Assembly: GCA_964020975.1 (NCBI GenBank)
Contig: OZ026630.1
Span: 22,681,712-22,745,711 of the forward strand
Length of the DNA stretch: 64,000 nt
Source: Hermodice carunculata
Lineage: Eukaryota; Annelida; Polychaeta; Eunicida; Amphinomidae
Direction: 5' to 3'
Under the pieces are notes generated by a model, which saw only the letters and a program-made list of their open reading frames with translations, searched no databases and was not told the DNA's origin. How positions within the stretch are numbered: position 1 is the first letter of the stretch; each line of letters opens with the position of its first letter. Shown in pieces: positions 35,537-47,874 of this stretch. A program made the translations under genes and the position numbers.

Positions 35537-36606
35537 TAGACTGGCTGTCGTCTGCTTCCTCATATTTGTCCCAAAGGAGTTAATACACAGGGGTGTTTAA
35601 TGGCGACGTGGGTCAAGTGGATCGCCGAAGGCGACGAATGTCTAACCGCGACATGGGACCAGTGAGCCACCGAAGGCGACGAACCAGACTGGTAGGGTTA
35701 ACAAAGTTCCACCCGCATCCTGCAGATGGCGCGGACCGGTGAAAATTTGCACCGGCTATAAACAGCCAATCAGAAAGCATGTCACCATTTGACATGCAAA
35801 ATTTGCATTTAATATCTAAACAAGACGGCATGGCCAACATGGCAGTAGCAGCCACACTCAAGGACAGTGTACACTTTATAGCTTAAAAACTTGGTCGGCC
35901 TGTGGTATCAGGAGTTCAACTGGAAATACTAGAGTACATAGGCAAAGGGCAGGATGTTTTTGCATCTTTGTCGACAGGTTCGGGCAAGTCTGATGTACAT
36001 GGCGGTACATTCGTGCTGCAGTGGGCAAACCACGGTCATCTCAGTCTCAGCGAGGATCCCTCAGCCTCATACATTGTAATCATTGTATCGCCTTTAGTAG
36101 CCATCATTAAAGAACAAGTAGCATTTTTAAAGGAAAAGGGAATGAAAGCAACCCATGTAGGAGATGAGGAATGTGATTTGGAGGGCCTAAAGAACGGGAA
36201 TTACAACTACGTGTTTGGCAGTCCTGAATCTTCCCTGTCTGCCAAGCACAGAAAGCAGATTTTCACAAACCCCATCTACAAGTCACGACTTGGTGCCATA
36301 TTCATTGATGAAAGTCATTGTATAGTAAAATGGTAATGTTTAACCGCGACATGGGATCAGTGAGTCTCCGAAGGCGATGAACCAGACCGGTGCAAATTTC
36401 CACTGGTCGGCGCCATCTGCAGGATGCGGGTGGAACTTTGTTAACCCTACCAGTCTGGTTCGTCGCCTTCGGCAACTCACTGGTCCCACATTGCGGTTAA
36501 ACATTCGTCTCCTTCGGCGACTCACAGCACCCCACAACGCCGTTAAATACCCCTGTGTATTAACCCCTTTGGGACAAATATGACGAACCAGACGACAGCC
36601 AGTCTA
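35537..36606 (+). mobile_element. Mutator-like TIR element carrying a RecQ-like gene piece
   Basis: A 1,070-bp element with long terminal inverted repeats: left 35537-35755 and right 36387-36606, starting TAGACTGGCTGTCGTCTG on both strands. It is flanked by a perfect 9-bp direct repeat AGGGACACG (35528-35536 and 36607-36615). Nine-base duplications with TIRs over 200 bp are typical of Mutator-like elements. There is no transposase; the interior carries part of a host-type helicase gene, as in plant Pack-MULEs. Just inside the right TIR is a short second inverted copy of part of the arm (about 36341-36386). The TIR arms hold repeated CGCCGAAGGCGACGAA words. Confidence 0.88.
35830..36336 (+). 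pseudogene. RecQ-like DNA helicase, captured 5' fragment
   Basis: The fragment reads KLGRPVVSGVQLEILEYIGK, then GQDVFASLSTGSGKS (Walker A), IVIIVSPLVAIIKEQVAFLK (motif Ia region), GMKATHVGDEE, NYVFGSPESS and FIDESHCIVKW (motif II, here DESH rather than the usual DEAH). It stops at motif II and lacks the second RecA-like lobe, RQC and HRDC. An upstream in-frame start, MAVAATLKDSVHFIA, is separated from the helicase part by one stop codon. Before it lie CTATAAA and CCAATCAG, which may be the captured promoter (inference). The fragment cannot encode a working helicase. Confidence 0.87.
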
Positions 36607-37544
36607 AGGGACACGTTTTGATCTGAAGTTTTGCATAAAAGTAAGTATCTTACAGTGAACAAGATAAAGCTATATATTTGACATGTTGAAAAATAACACT
36701 GTTAAAGTAATGAAGGTAAATAGCAGAGGTTACAGTAATTTTAAGTGTATGCAGGTGATTGCATTGTCTGCGAATCAGGCCTTCTACCTCGTAAACATCA
36801 GAACATAAAGAGACAGAGTCTGCTTTGCAGGCAACTGATTGCACAACCCAACACACAAATTAGTGCAGGGTAGAGTTGTGTATGCGTGTTGGTTTGTAAA
36901 CCCTGATTAAACTAGTTACTTTTGAAGCCAATGAAATAAAATTACAAGACCTGTCACCTATTTATACCATGAAAAAAAAAGAACATCTGGCCACCCCTTT
37001 GGGATCCATTTCCTGGAGTGAAATATGGACAAACATGATTGCTTGGGGTGCAGTAATTAATTGCTGCATTAGTGCATCATGATACATGAGCCCACGATAT
37101 ATGTGTATTGGTTCCTGACATGAAGTATCAAATAAAAATGATACAGGTCTTCACTTCGTTAAGTAACTGCACATGAATTAATCAACTGCATAGTTATATG
37201 GATTTTCCCTTAAGTTTAAACATTTGAAATGACAGAATTGCTGCTGGAACTCGCTCCATAGTTGAAGCAGATGCCATGTTTTTTAACTGATAGCTCCAGC
37301 TGGGTAAACATGGTGGGTTGAGCTCCCGCAGTTAACATTGACATGAGTCACCTGCACTAACACGAATGACTTGCTGAAAGCAATTTCAGCAACCAAGTGA
37401 CTATGACAATGGCCAGGACAAACTTTTCTGGTCACCGATACCTTCAAGCACTACCGCCCTTGAAGGAGATTATCCAGACCTCCAGACCCATTGACAAACC
37501 TGGGAAGCCTTGTACCATGCCACATATCTGGCAAATAAGGAGGT

Positions 37545-37723
37545 ATAGTGGTACCTGCTATATGCAACCACTGCCATGAGCAGCCACATTGCTTTTTGTT
37601 GTCATTGGGCTCAGACTTAGGAGTCAGTTTCTTTGTAAAATTTACCTGTGGCGACAGGTCACCTGATGTATGTGGCCATTTTTTCTTGGCTGAAGGGGTG
37701 GCCGCATACAGCGGGCACCACTG
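37545..37723. mobile_element. pogo-type MITE
   Basis: Ends AGTGGTACCTGCTATATGCA and CGCATACAGCGGGCACCACTG are inverted repeats with TA at the left and TG at the right. Same family as 24899-25071. Confidence 0.75.
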
Positions 37724-38614
37724 TGCTTGGTTTCAAACAAGTGGAAAACCTGATTGATATACATGTCCTGATCCAATGGAGGATCAGATATTCTGAGAAC
37801 CCACCACAGCACCCAGGCATTTGTGGTGCCAAACAGAAGAACACAAGGTTGCCACCTTAGTAAGAGGAGAGGTTACAAAATTTAGTAATATTATGTATAT
37901 TTGGCTGAATACACAACCCAACACACAAAATTCTTGCTAGCTAGAGTGTGTATATTTCCATAAGATTCTATATCAAAGTACGATTCAATATTTTGAGTAG
38001 TTTTGCAGCAACGGTTTATACAAACTTACAGTCCTGAGTGTTTTAAGTGTATAAATCATTTACCACAAGAAATTTGATGTTTCTGCAAAAAGCAGTTTTA
38101 AAGTCACTTCAGCTCCTCTCCATTTCATTTCCTTTGTTCTCAGTGGATTTCTTTTTCTTTTTTTTTGTTTTTTGCATTGACTTTTCCTCTGGAGTTTATT
38201 TTAAAGACTCCTCCGGAATCCCTTTCTCTGTGCTAGTGACCCTGATATTTTTTTTTCATCATTAGAGTTTACCTTGGAAGAATTTATGTCCAAGTTCTCT
38301 ATACTTTATTTAAAAAAGTGACCATAGTCAATTGGATTCAACCCCTGGTTTATTGTGCCTTACAGACTTGTCTATCTGATCTTTGAACTGCCAGGCACAT
38401 TTGGGTTTGTCTTAAAATTCAGCATTTTGTCATGGTCAGTGATCCTGTGTCAGCAAGTCAATCACAGCAAACACAAAGGACTCCAACAATGGTAAAATTG
38501 ATCTTCAGTGTTTTCTTGCTGAATGATACTTTTCTATCGGTCAATATGATTGCCAAATTGCTGTATATTTTTAACATATACATGTACATTGTTTTCGGAG
38601 ACTAAGTATGATTA

Positions 38615-38946
38615 CAGTACTCCCTCTTTATAACACCCCTCATTACAAGGCAGTTTCTGATATAACACGGTGGGTACCTTGGTTCCCGCTGAAATAGTTT
38701 TCCCATTACTCCTATGTTAAAAGTCCCTCTGTTATAAGGCGGTTTTGCTATAACACGATATACCCTGTGGACCCCAACACCAGCATTACAGGGCCAGAAT
38801 TTCGGCAAGAATTGGACAATCCAATCTCATAAAGATTCTCCTGAACTTGTCTTTCTTTAAAAAGAAAACTAATTGACAAAAATCCAAAAAGAATCTCGGG
38901 AAAATTTTGCGAAATTCTGGCCCTGCGTTATAAAGAGGGAGCACTG
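38615..38946. mobile_element. pogo-type MITE, 332 bp
   Basis: CAGTACTCCCTCTTTATAAC and GTTATAAAGAGGGAGCACTG form the ends, flanked by TA (38613-38614 and 38947-38948). A second inverted pair (GGCCAGAATTTCG near 38791 and CGAAATTCTGGCC near 38910) lies inside the right half, so it may be composite. Confidence 0.85.
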
Positions 38947-39239
38947 TACCTCCTGGAAGATCAGTCTTCAAAAGAATCCTCACACCTTTGGCGCATGGAC
39001 TCTTTCTTTTCAAGACTGACTTTCGGGGAGGTTTAATACATGTGTGTCAATTATCATGATTATAATGGAAATTTATGGAAATACACATACCTAGCCTGCC
39101 TGCCTGAAGAGCCCTCTACTGAGAAGCCACATAAACCAGTTGATTTTGTATAATTTGCTTTAACACAAGTGGACATGCTCAAAGCACCGAGACAGAGAGA
39201 GCATACGTCTTTCCAAAGCAAGTCAGCTGTGAAAGTTCA

Positions 39240-39430
39240 TACTTTGGCTTCCTCCTCACTTGCAATGTCTGCAAAAAAACTATATGTGGGACAAACTCCA
39301 TACCTACTAAGGGACATACTGTGTGAACACTTTTGTTACATAGAAGAAAAAATAGACACCTAGCCTATGGGCAGACACTTTGCCCTTCCAGATCACAGCA
39401 GACTTGACTTACAAGCTCAGGAATATATTC
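39240..39430 (+). mobile_element. PLE GIY-YIG endonuclease relic
   Basis: KKLYVGQTPYLLRDILCEHF aligns by eye with KQYVGQTSRALMDRLREHF of the PLE at 7060-7130, and the next 80 bp (GGCAGACACTTTGCCCTTCC) align with 7155 onward (GGCAGACATTTTGCCAAGGC). It is an isolated, decayed fragment running into the AG microsatellite. Confidence 0.82.
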
Positions 39431-39468
39431 AAAGCCCACCCCTCTCACCTGCTCACAGCATACAAAAT

Positions 39469-39683
<215 letters not shown>

Positions 39684-40129
39684 ACATGGGGATGTTACTG
39701 TTAGCTCACTTGCTCTATGTAATGCTGAAATTTTATTCCGAAGCTCACTCTTCCATGTTTGCTGTATACTATGGACACAGTGGTGCACAATAAACAATTT
39801 TGAATTCACATTAAAATTTACCCCAGCGGAAATAGAAAATCCTTGTCTTTCTGCCTGTCCCATGTTATAGGGCATCAGGTACAAAATTACATTTTCATCT
39901 GGTGAAAAACAGTCATCCATCAGCACTGCTTAACCCCAACCAGTTTGTTCATTTCCCTCATTTCAGGAATGAACTTTCTTAAACATAAGTTTGAATTGTG
40001 AGTTGCATAACAGGAAGACTGAAATTTTGGCCTCAGTCTATGACACACATGATCCTAGGTATGCGAACTATAATGTAATGTATCCACACATTCATTGTGC
40101 CTCCATATAAATATACTGATGTCACCCAG

Positions 40130-40221
40130 AGCTCCAGTGCCTGATGAGTTCCTGACAGAAAAAAATGTGTCGCATGAACAGCTGGCTCACCTAAAGCTAC
40201 TTCAGGCAGAGGAATCTTCAG
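40130..40221 (+). CDS. Candidate plus-strand exon (GC donor)
   Basis: Acceptor GTCACCCAG, then 92 nt encoding APVPDEFLTEKNVSHEQLAH and LKLLQAEESS, ending in phase 1. The only fitting donor is the non-canonical GC (CAG followed by GCAGAA). It is phase-compatible with the exon candidate at 41583. The helical, charged sequence looks protein-like, but I do not recognise it. Confidence 0.33.
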
Positions 40222-40328
40222 GCAGAAGCCTGAATTCAGGCTTTTTCACCAAAATAAACCTCCTATACGTAGTACTGCTTTTTAAAGATGCAAAATTTCA
40301 GGCTTTCAACTGCCATTTGGGGATTTTT

Positions 40329-41377
40329 AGCTCTGCTGACCTAAAGATGGCAGAGCTTATACAATCGCTCATGTCCATTGGTCCATCTATCCGTAAACTT
40401 TTGGGTTAAGTGCGCGATACCATACATAGTTTTCAAGTTAACCCAATATAACTTTTAAGACTTTGTATGGAAATCTAGTTCCCTTTTTATTGTGGTGAAG
40501 TCACCTACAATATTATGCAAATAGGGGTCAAAGTATGAAAATCTTGTGAACACTATAGCATCTTTAATATTTGGCAGATCTTCACCAAATTTGATGGGAT
40601 TGTGATGGATGTCTAAGTTGTCAATGATACTAGTAGTGCCACCTGTAATTTGACAGAAAGTATGAGCCAAAATGTGTTTTAAGATACAAAATTCCACATT
40701 TGGGAAAGTAATTCGATTAGACTTGCCAAATTTATAAGACATATAGACCATGGCCAAAGGTAGAATGTTATGTAATATCAGTGACTGTGGCATATTTTTG
40801 TGAGGTCACCATGGCTGTAAAGTTGAAAACGGTGATTTTGTAATGGCAGGGTGTAGCTTGGACATCAATGGCTAAGACAATTAAGCCTCCAGATCAAAAT
40901 TCCACTTGATTATATTTGAGAGTTTGGTGCTTGTCCAAATTTATTGTTTTTTTTTTTTTTTTTCAATAACTCGAAAAGTTATCACCTGAATTGAGCAAAC
41001 AGACCATGTTGATGGAAAGTTGGATGTTGGGCACACATTTTGAATGGTAGCAATTTTTTAATCCGAATTAAGGGTCAAGGTTTAATGGCCAGTTTGAATA
41101 TGGGAGTCATCTGGTGAATGATCTGCACTCCACATTTTTTTAGTTGGGCCCATTTAATGTTAAGAAGTAATAATGTGTATGAAAATCTTTGTCCGCATCA
41201 ATGTTGGTGGTGCCACCTGTAGTATTATGTAAAATAAGGATCAAAATGTAAAAATCTTGTGACTGCGATAGCATCTACAGTTTTCAAGCCACTTGAAGAC
41301 TCGCAACTTTGAAATGAAGATGTAGTTGCAATATAGCCATGGTGCCAGCAGAGCATCAGGCCCATGGGTTTCTTGTT
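40329..41377 (+). repeat. Hairpin-headed repeat, 1.05 kb
   Basis: The head hairpin AGCTCTGC (40329-40336) pairs with GCAGAGCT (40350-40357). The tail phrase is GGCCCATGGGTTTCTTGTT (about 41359). Inside are AGTGCCACCTGTA (40645) and GGTGGTGCCACCTGTAG (41211), which recur in the 43-50 kb copies. No coding capacity. Confidence 0.72.
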
Positions 41378-41582
41378 CTTTTTCCTCTGTTCTCGTGCCT
41401 GTACTTGCCCTGTCTTAGCTTATTTACCATAAAAAAGTGGTGTTTCGAACTGCAGTTTTTTAAAGTTGCATACATTAGAAAGTGATGAGAATACACAACT
41501 GTAGTAGCCTTCCTGACCTGAAGTGCTCTCTGTATATGAGAGAAAGGAACCGAACCTTCTCTTCATGTTCTTCTCTATTCAG

Positions 41583-41739
41583 GCATTGAATTTAAGGTTT
41601 TGACACATGCTTCACTTGCTGCCCTCCACCTTAAGCAAGAGAAGCTGGATGCCAGAGTACACCTCAAGTCCTCAAGGACTGAAAGATTGAAAATACATAT
41701 CCATGCCAACAGTGCCCCCCCCCCCCCCCCAAAAAAAAG
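41583..41739 (+). CDS. Candidate plus-strand exon
   Basis: A strong acceptor (CTTCATGTTCTTCTCTATTCAG split across the line end) precedes codons for IEFKVLTHASLAALHLKQEK, then LDARVHLKSSRTERLKIHIH. The 3' part runs through a poly-C/poly-A tract (41715-41738) to an AAG followed by GTAAAT donor. With the candidate at 40130 it gives one open frame. It is not recognised and may be part of a gene whose other exons I could not find. Confidence 0.4.
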
Positions 41740-42564
41740 GTAAATAAATGATGTAATAAAATTAAAAAAAAAAAGATAAAAAAATTGTATTTTGAATTTC
41801 ATCTTAACATTTCAGCTGGCTGGAATTGCAGTACATGTATTTTGTTAGCTCACACGTGAGCTTGAGAGAACAAGGGTAAAATTTATGTACATGTAATTTG
41901 TTGCTTCAGGCACATCATGCACATGGCCAACCCTTGCTCTGGCACGCTCAGCTCATTGATTGGCAGTATATACAAACATGAAGTCTGCTGGGCCATGGGC
42001 AAATTGTCGTGGATTCCGGCACACATTGTGTAACATTTATCACATCTTTGACATCTCCCTGAAGGGCAGCTTGTATATATTAAATCTCATAGGTTGGATG
42101 ATACATACTAGCAGGTTTTTTTTTTTTTTTTTTTTTAGGGGAACACTCTCATCTAAATATCTATGACAGTCAGAAAGGAAGCCCTGAGAGTTTTTGCTGT
42201 TCATTGCTGGTGGACAGGGTATGACATGAATGACTACACTGATGGTGCAGGTGTCTCAAGGGCTGCCAAATGCCTTGGGTACCTGCACATGCTGGTCTTG
42301 TGTGATGTGCATATAACACGTGCATGGCTGGGCCAGGTCCCAGTGGTGTAGTAATCTTTGTCAACCTTTGTCCTCAAATATATTGCTTTAACATGTTGAA
42401 ACTTAAATATTTTGCCTTAAATTCTGTGTCTGTTTTTTTTTTGTTTTTTGTTTTTGTTTACCAGTACCAAGGAGGGTAGCATTTTACCCTGCTTGCCAGT
42501 ACTTTGAAGTTTCCTACATACATGTAGAAGCAAAAGAAAGAAAACTATTTCTTACCAGCATGAC

Positions 42565-42721
42565 CAGTGCATGACATTAAGGTTTTTCACTGGTTGACCA
42601 AAAGTGCTGTTTGTCAAAGTTTAGAACAACTTGCCCGTTCAATACCTTCAAAGAGCTCCACATTTGTAGTTCTTCTGTCAGTTGTGCCAGGCAATTGAGC
42701 TTGCCTTGATGTCAAACCCTG
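42565..42721. mobile_element. hAT-like MITE, related to 16446-16609
   Basis: Left end CAGTGCATGACATTAAGGTT and right end GCCTTGATGTCAAACCCTGG. The interior shares ATTAAGGTTTTT with the 16446 copy. The ends are diverged and no duplication is seen. Confidence 0.6.
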
Positions 42722-43021
42722 GTTACATATTTCTAGTAGGCCAAAGCATGATAAAAATTTTGTCAGTTCTAATTAGTGCAGAGTTTCAGTACAGTTCAGG
42801 TAATTAATCAACATAGTACACTTTTTGACTCTCAATCTAATATATATAAATGTTTAATTTCTGTCCGGTTATCATCTTATACCCTAAAAGTATATTCTGA
42901 AAGAAAACATACCATCAAGTTTGATTCTGGTACTGAATATAAAATTTTAATATCGCTATTATTTTAATTAAAATTCTTAAAATTTGCATAAGATTTGAAA
43001 TAGGATTTAACATGTTTAAAA

Positions 43022-43390
43022 AACAACAACAACAACAACAACAACAACAAATTTAGTTTATAGTGTCAAATGAAAGAACCCAAAACCATGATAATGTTGT
43101 CCAAAAGGATATTTTAAATATTTAGAAAGGGCTTATTTCTAATTTTATGGCTGTTTTGATAAAAAAAATACTAAAATTTAAATTAAATATGAACTGGAAA
43201 TTTTGAACTGAAACCCTCATCCAAAATTTAAAATACTGTTTTGCTGCTAGAAGTGTACTTTTTCATTTCCAGTCAGAATATAATATTTCCTATTTTTTGG
43301 TATTTGTTTTTGTTTTTTTTGTTTTTTGTTTTGTTTTTGTTTTGTTTTTGTTTTTTTGTTTTTTTGTTTTTGTTTTTTGTTTTGTTTTCA
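43022..43390. repeat. AAC microsatellite and T/G-rich tract
   Basis: AAC units at 43022-43049 and a TTTTTG-rich tract at 43300-43390. The Phe/Leu/Val ORF here is an artefact. Confidence 0.9.
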
Positions 43391-45373
43391 GCAAAAACAT
43401 GTAAAGTTTATTTTTGTTTAATTAAGCTATTAAAATTTAATGTTTAAACACTTGCAGATATTTCATTGTTTTTAACAGCCTAACCCAAATGTATACTTTT
43501 AGAAAATATATGTAGTATTTATATGATCTAAATGAGAAGTGTAGTGAAATTAGGGACATGTTTCGAGCAAGGTCATGTTTTCTGTGTAAAGTGCTGTTAA
43601 ATGGTACCATAACCTTAACTCTCTATATGAATATATTACGCTTTGCTGACAAAAGTTCAAAGAGCTTATTTGATCGCTCATGTCTGTCAGTCTGTCCAGA
43701 AACTTTTTGCTTGTGAATGTGATACAGTTAACAGTTTTTATGTAAGTGCCAGGACTGACCTAGTGTGTGTAAATCTAGGTCAAGTTCAGTATTGGTGCTT
43801 CTACCTATAGTACTATGTAATATTTGAGCCAAAATGGGTAAATTTTGAGGATGCTGTTTTGAAGAAAGTTTTTCATGAATCCTCTTGAAATTTGGACAGA
43901 ATATCAATCAAAAACAAAGACTGAAATGGGCTGAAACTTGATGGCGCAACCTAAATAATTACAGAAGATGTGGACCAAAATATGTTGAAAACACATTAAA
44001 TTCATAATGCTAAGAAAGAATAAGGCTAATAATATCAAATGTACCACAAATGTGTATTATTTGTTGGTTTTATTGTGCACAATGTGGATGTTTTTGACCT
44101 ACTCTGTCAAGGTCATGGAGGGAATACATTTCAGGAAGTGATTTTTGTTGTGGTCACTGCATCTGAACTTGTGCACATGTATCAAAAAACCAAATACCAT
44201 CACAGAAACAAAGACAAAAATCTGACGTGGGGTTATGGTGGTGGTATTAAGTGGAATCAGCATTATAGTTGTAAAAAGAACATTAAATCCATTGTTTTGA
44301 TTATGAATTGACATGCCACTTTGTAATTTACACAGACTATATGAATTGGGTCAGGGGTCAAATTTCTAATGACCGTGACCTAATCTTCAAAGTCAATAAG
44401 GACAGTAAAATATACGCAAGTCTACATTTTGAGAGATAAGAAGGCTAGCAATACAATATCACAAATATGTACCATATAGAAACATTAAATATTGTATGAT
44501 ATGTATGGGTTACCTTGACCTTCTTTTTTCAGGCCATAGAAGGAATGCATTTCAAGAAATAATATTTTGTTAAGGTCAATATGTCTGAATCTGCATACAT
44601 TGTATCACTATACCATTACGGGAATATTATACAGACAGAAGTCTGTGAAGGAGTGGAGTCTTGGTGCTGCCACTAATGGCATTAATTGGAACTGGCATCA
44701 CGGGTATTAAAAGTAAATTAAGTTCATTATTTTGATTATCAATTGAGATAGAATTTCTAAATTTACACCAATATGCATTAGGCTAATGGTGATATTTTGA
44801 AGCATTTTGGGTGATCGTTAACTATTTTTATGAAGGTCATGAAAGATGTAGTGAAGGACACTAAATTTTACACGTTGAGAAATAAGAGTACTAACAATTA
44901 CTCAACGTACCACAAATGTGTAATAGACAGTCAAAAGTCCATAATATGGATGACCTTGACCTTTTTCTTAAGGTCACAGAGGAAATGCATGTCAGTAAAT
45001 ACTTTTATTGCGATGTTCATGACATAAATTGAGATGGAACTGCAAAATTGACATCAGATATGCATTAGGCCAATGGTCAAGTTTTGTAATATGTTGTATG
45101 ACCTTGGCTTATTTGTCAAGGTCATTAAGCACGTAAGAAAAGGACACTTAATCCCATATGTTAATAAAGAATAAGGGGAATGATAACAAAGGTACCATAA
45201 ATGTGTGTTCATGCAGAAGTTTGATGTTGCATCCAACAGTTGTCCAATGATGAATTTATGTGGATCACGGCCTGCTCTGTCATTGCACATATCTTATTTT
45301 TCTCCTCACCTTGCTGACAGCTGACATCTTCTGTACTTGATCATGTCGATGTAAACATATTTTAAACATTTGT

Positions 45374-45537
45374 CAGGGCTAGAAATAGGGCTTATCTGCT
45401 TGTCCGTACTAAGTGAAACTTGTGACGGACAAGTAAAGTTGCCAATGCACTTTTCCAAAATTTACATACAGTTCAATTAGAATAAGACTCCACTTGATTG
45501 GCGGACAAGTGAATATTTTTCCTTATTTCTAGCACTG
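45374..45537. mobile_element. hAT-like MITE, 164 bp
   Basis: CAGGGCTAGAAATAGGGC and CCTTATTTCTAGCACTG are inverted ends. Only a partial TTTGT direct repeat flanks it. Confidence 0.72.
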
Positions 45538-45888
45538 TTTGTTGTATGTCAGTGGGCCTGTGCATGATGTAGTTTACTGTAGAAAAGGAGGCCAAGTAAT
45601 ACATGTATTCTAGACTTCCGTATTTCACAGGTTGTCACAGTCAAATGTTGCCTACATGCACATGAAGTACATGTGCACAGATATGAAAAAGTGAAGTTAG
45701 GCCAAGCAGAAATATATATTCGTTTCTTGTTATGTCTTTCAAAAATAAGGTATGTAGGCACTGTTGGAAAGATAATTAATGTTGACAAGCATTTTTCATT
45801 ACAAGTGGTAAAGAATATTATACATTAAGTATTGTATGTGAAGAAAAATGTTTAACCTTTTAGTACAAAACTTCGTGTTTCCTTTTAC

Positions 45889-46032
45889 ATGGACTCCCAA
45901 GTCAGTGCTTATTTTGGACTACATCTTTTCTGTAGACACTGAATTTCTGCTATATACCATATGGACTCCCAAGTCAGTGCTTATTTTGGCCTGCATGTTT
46001 TCTTTAGACTCTGAATTTCAGCTATATACCAT
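45889..46032 (+). repeat. 72-bp tandem duplication
   Basis: Two consecutive 72-bp copies start with ATGGACTCCCAAGTCAGTGC at 45889 and 45961, with only a few differences, so the duplication is recent compared with its surroundings. Confidence 0.9.
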
Positions 46033-46188
46033 ATGTCCACAGCAAAAATTCAGTGAAATACTTAGGCTAGGAGAAAAATATAAATATGGGTAGGAACATA
46101 GGAACCAGTTTTTGTTGCTTGGGGGGGGGGGGATTGTTTTGTTTGTTATTAGTTTGTTTGTTTTGTTTTTGTTTTTTTGTTTTTTTTT

Positions 46189-47874
46189 AGCTCAGCTGGC
46201 CTGTCAGTCAGCTGAGCTTTTGTGAGGGTCTGTCATTCGTCGTCCGTCCGTAACTTTATGGTGCTAATGATTGTATTACTAATTACCTGTTTATAGCAGT
46301 GTAGGTATGGTGGAATAGTGTATGAAGCTTCTAAGTTTCAAACGAGATGTCCGTCCATCGTCCATCCACAATTCACATTTTCGACTTCTTCCCTGGAACC
46401 GTCAGCCAGATTCACTTCAAACTTGGTGGGGATATGCCTTGGGTGAATCTCATCCAAGTTTGTTCAAATGGTAACGCTCCATTTTTGGATTATTTATGAA
46501 CTGTTTTGCTCTTTTTTGGGGCAAATCTTAAAAATTTTATTCTCCGAATCTGCTCACCCAATTGCCTTGATATCCCACAGGGACACTCCTGGGGACTCCT
46601 AGTTCTTGATTTGTTCACCAGGTGGGGCTGCAATTTTTTTCTATTTTCTTCAATTTTTTTGTATTGGGGTTAAAATGTGAAAAATAAATATGAAGACTTT
46701 AGCGTCTTTATTTTAAAAATATTTTACTTTTTAAAAAAATTTTTGGTGGATCTGCATGAAATGTGATGGGATTATGGGGGAGGTCAAAATCTCAAAGTTG
46801 ATCTGGTGGTGCCACCTGTAGTTGTAGGCCTACAGAAATTATTAGTCAAAATGTGTTCAAACTTATATAAATTCATTATTTCAGGAAAGAATGCAGCTAG
46901 TAGTACAAAATTTATAGGATATATGTATCATAGCTAAAACTAGAATGTTACTCATTATGGATTACTTTGACCTACTGTTTAAGGTCACAGTGACTATAAA
47001 GTTGAACGAGATGAGTAGCTAGTGGTAGCTGCATGAAGTACTGGTGGCACCATCTTTTGTATTTCATGGAGAATTTTGCTAAATGGATGATAAATCCATT
47101 AAATTCATTATTTTCACAATGCTGTATTTGTACATTACAAAATGTATGATAAAGATAGTTTGGGTCAAGCCTCATAATTTGTTCCAATATGATTGACCTT
47201 GATCTATTCTTCAAGGTCTCCAGCATCACATATATATGTACATGAAAATGAGTTGTAAATGCAACAACTCCTACAATTTTCAATGTGGACACATATAACT
47301 TCCAGAAGCAAAAGCATGTTAAAAAACTAAGTCTAGTACGATATTGGTGGCGCCACACAATATGTAATACAGGGGTCAAAATGTGGAAATATCTTGAATG
47401 TTCTAACATCTTTCATTTTTTATGGATCTTGATGAAATTTCGTTGGATGATGGGAGGAGGTCAAAATCTTGATCAAGGATGATACTGGTGGTGCCACCTA
47501 TAGTTGTACTGAAAGTAAGAGTCAAAATGTATTGAAACTTACGTAAAATCATTCATCACAAGTGACATTTTATGTCCAGCTAACAAGGAGTACACAACTA
47601 GACCTCTCATTTGTCACAATCAAATACAAAGCAAACATTTGGCCATGACCCATGTAACAACTACATTTTTAGTGAAAACCTGCACTGTTAAAGTCATTAA
47701 TATAGATCATTACATTTGATCAATATTTATCTGTCCGCACAGCTTCCCATATAAATTTGCTTGATAAATCATATTAAAATCATCTCTCTTTGTCTACTTC
47801 TTATTCACCCATTATTCTATTACATATCCCTATATATGTCGGCAGAGCACTAGGCCCATGGGCCTGTTGTTTTT
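46189..47874 (+). repeat. Hairpin-headed repeat (AGCTCAGC head)
   Basis: The head AGCTCAGCTG (46189-46198) pairs with CAGCTGAGCT (46209-46218), followed by a GTCCGTCCG-type run (46240-46250) and CACATTTTCGACTTCTTCCC. GATCTGGTGGTGCCACCTGT (about 46800) and ACTGGTGGTGCCACCTATAG (about 47484) recur inside. The tail GGCCCATGGGCC (47853-47864) abuts the next head directly. Confidence 0.72.

Larger units (their letters stand above)
43650..46185 (+). repeat. Degenerate hairpin-headed repeat
   Basis: A worn head (GCTTTGCTGACAAAAGTTC, then AAAGAGCTTATTTGATCGCT, about 43652) matches 40329 onward. Phrases such as CACAAATGTGTATTATTTG, ATGACCTTGACCTTTTTCTT and AAGGTCATGAAAG repeat every few hundred bp. 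No coding signal. Confidence 0.6.

Noticed and set aside
40142-40165. CTGATGAG followed by GAAA as a possible hammerhead
   Set aside because: No stem II between the boxes and no stem I or III; the match is chance.
42118-42351. Exon after the poly-T tract ending in TTTAG
   Set aside because: The tract looks like a homopolymer run rather than a polypyrimidine signal, and the ORF has no family match or donor.
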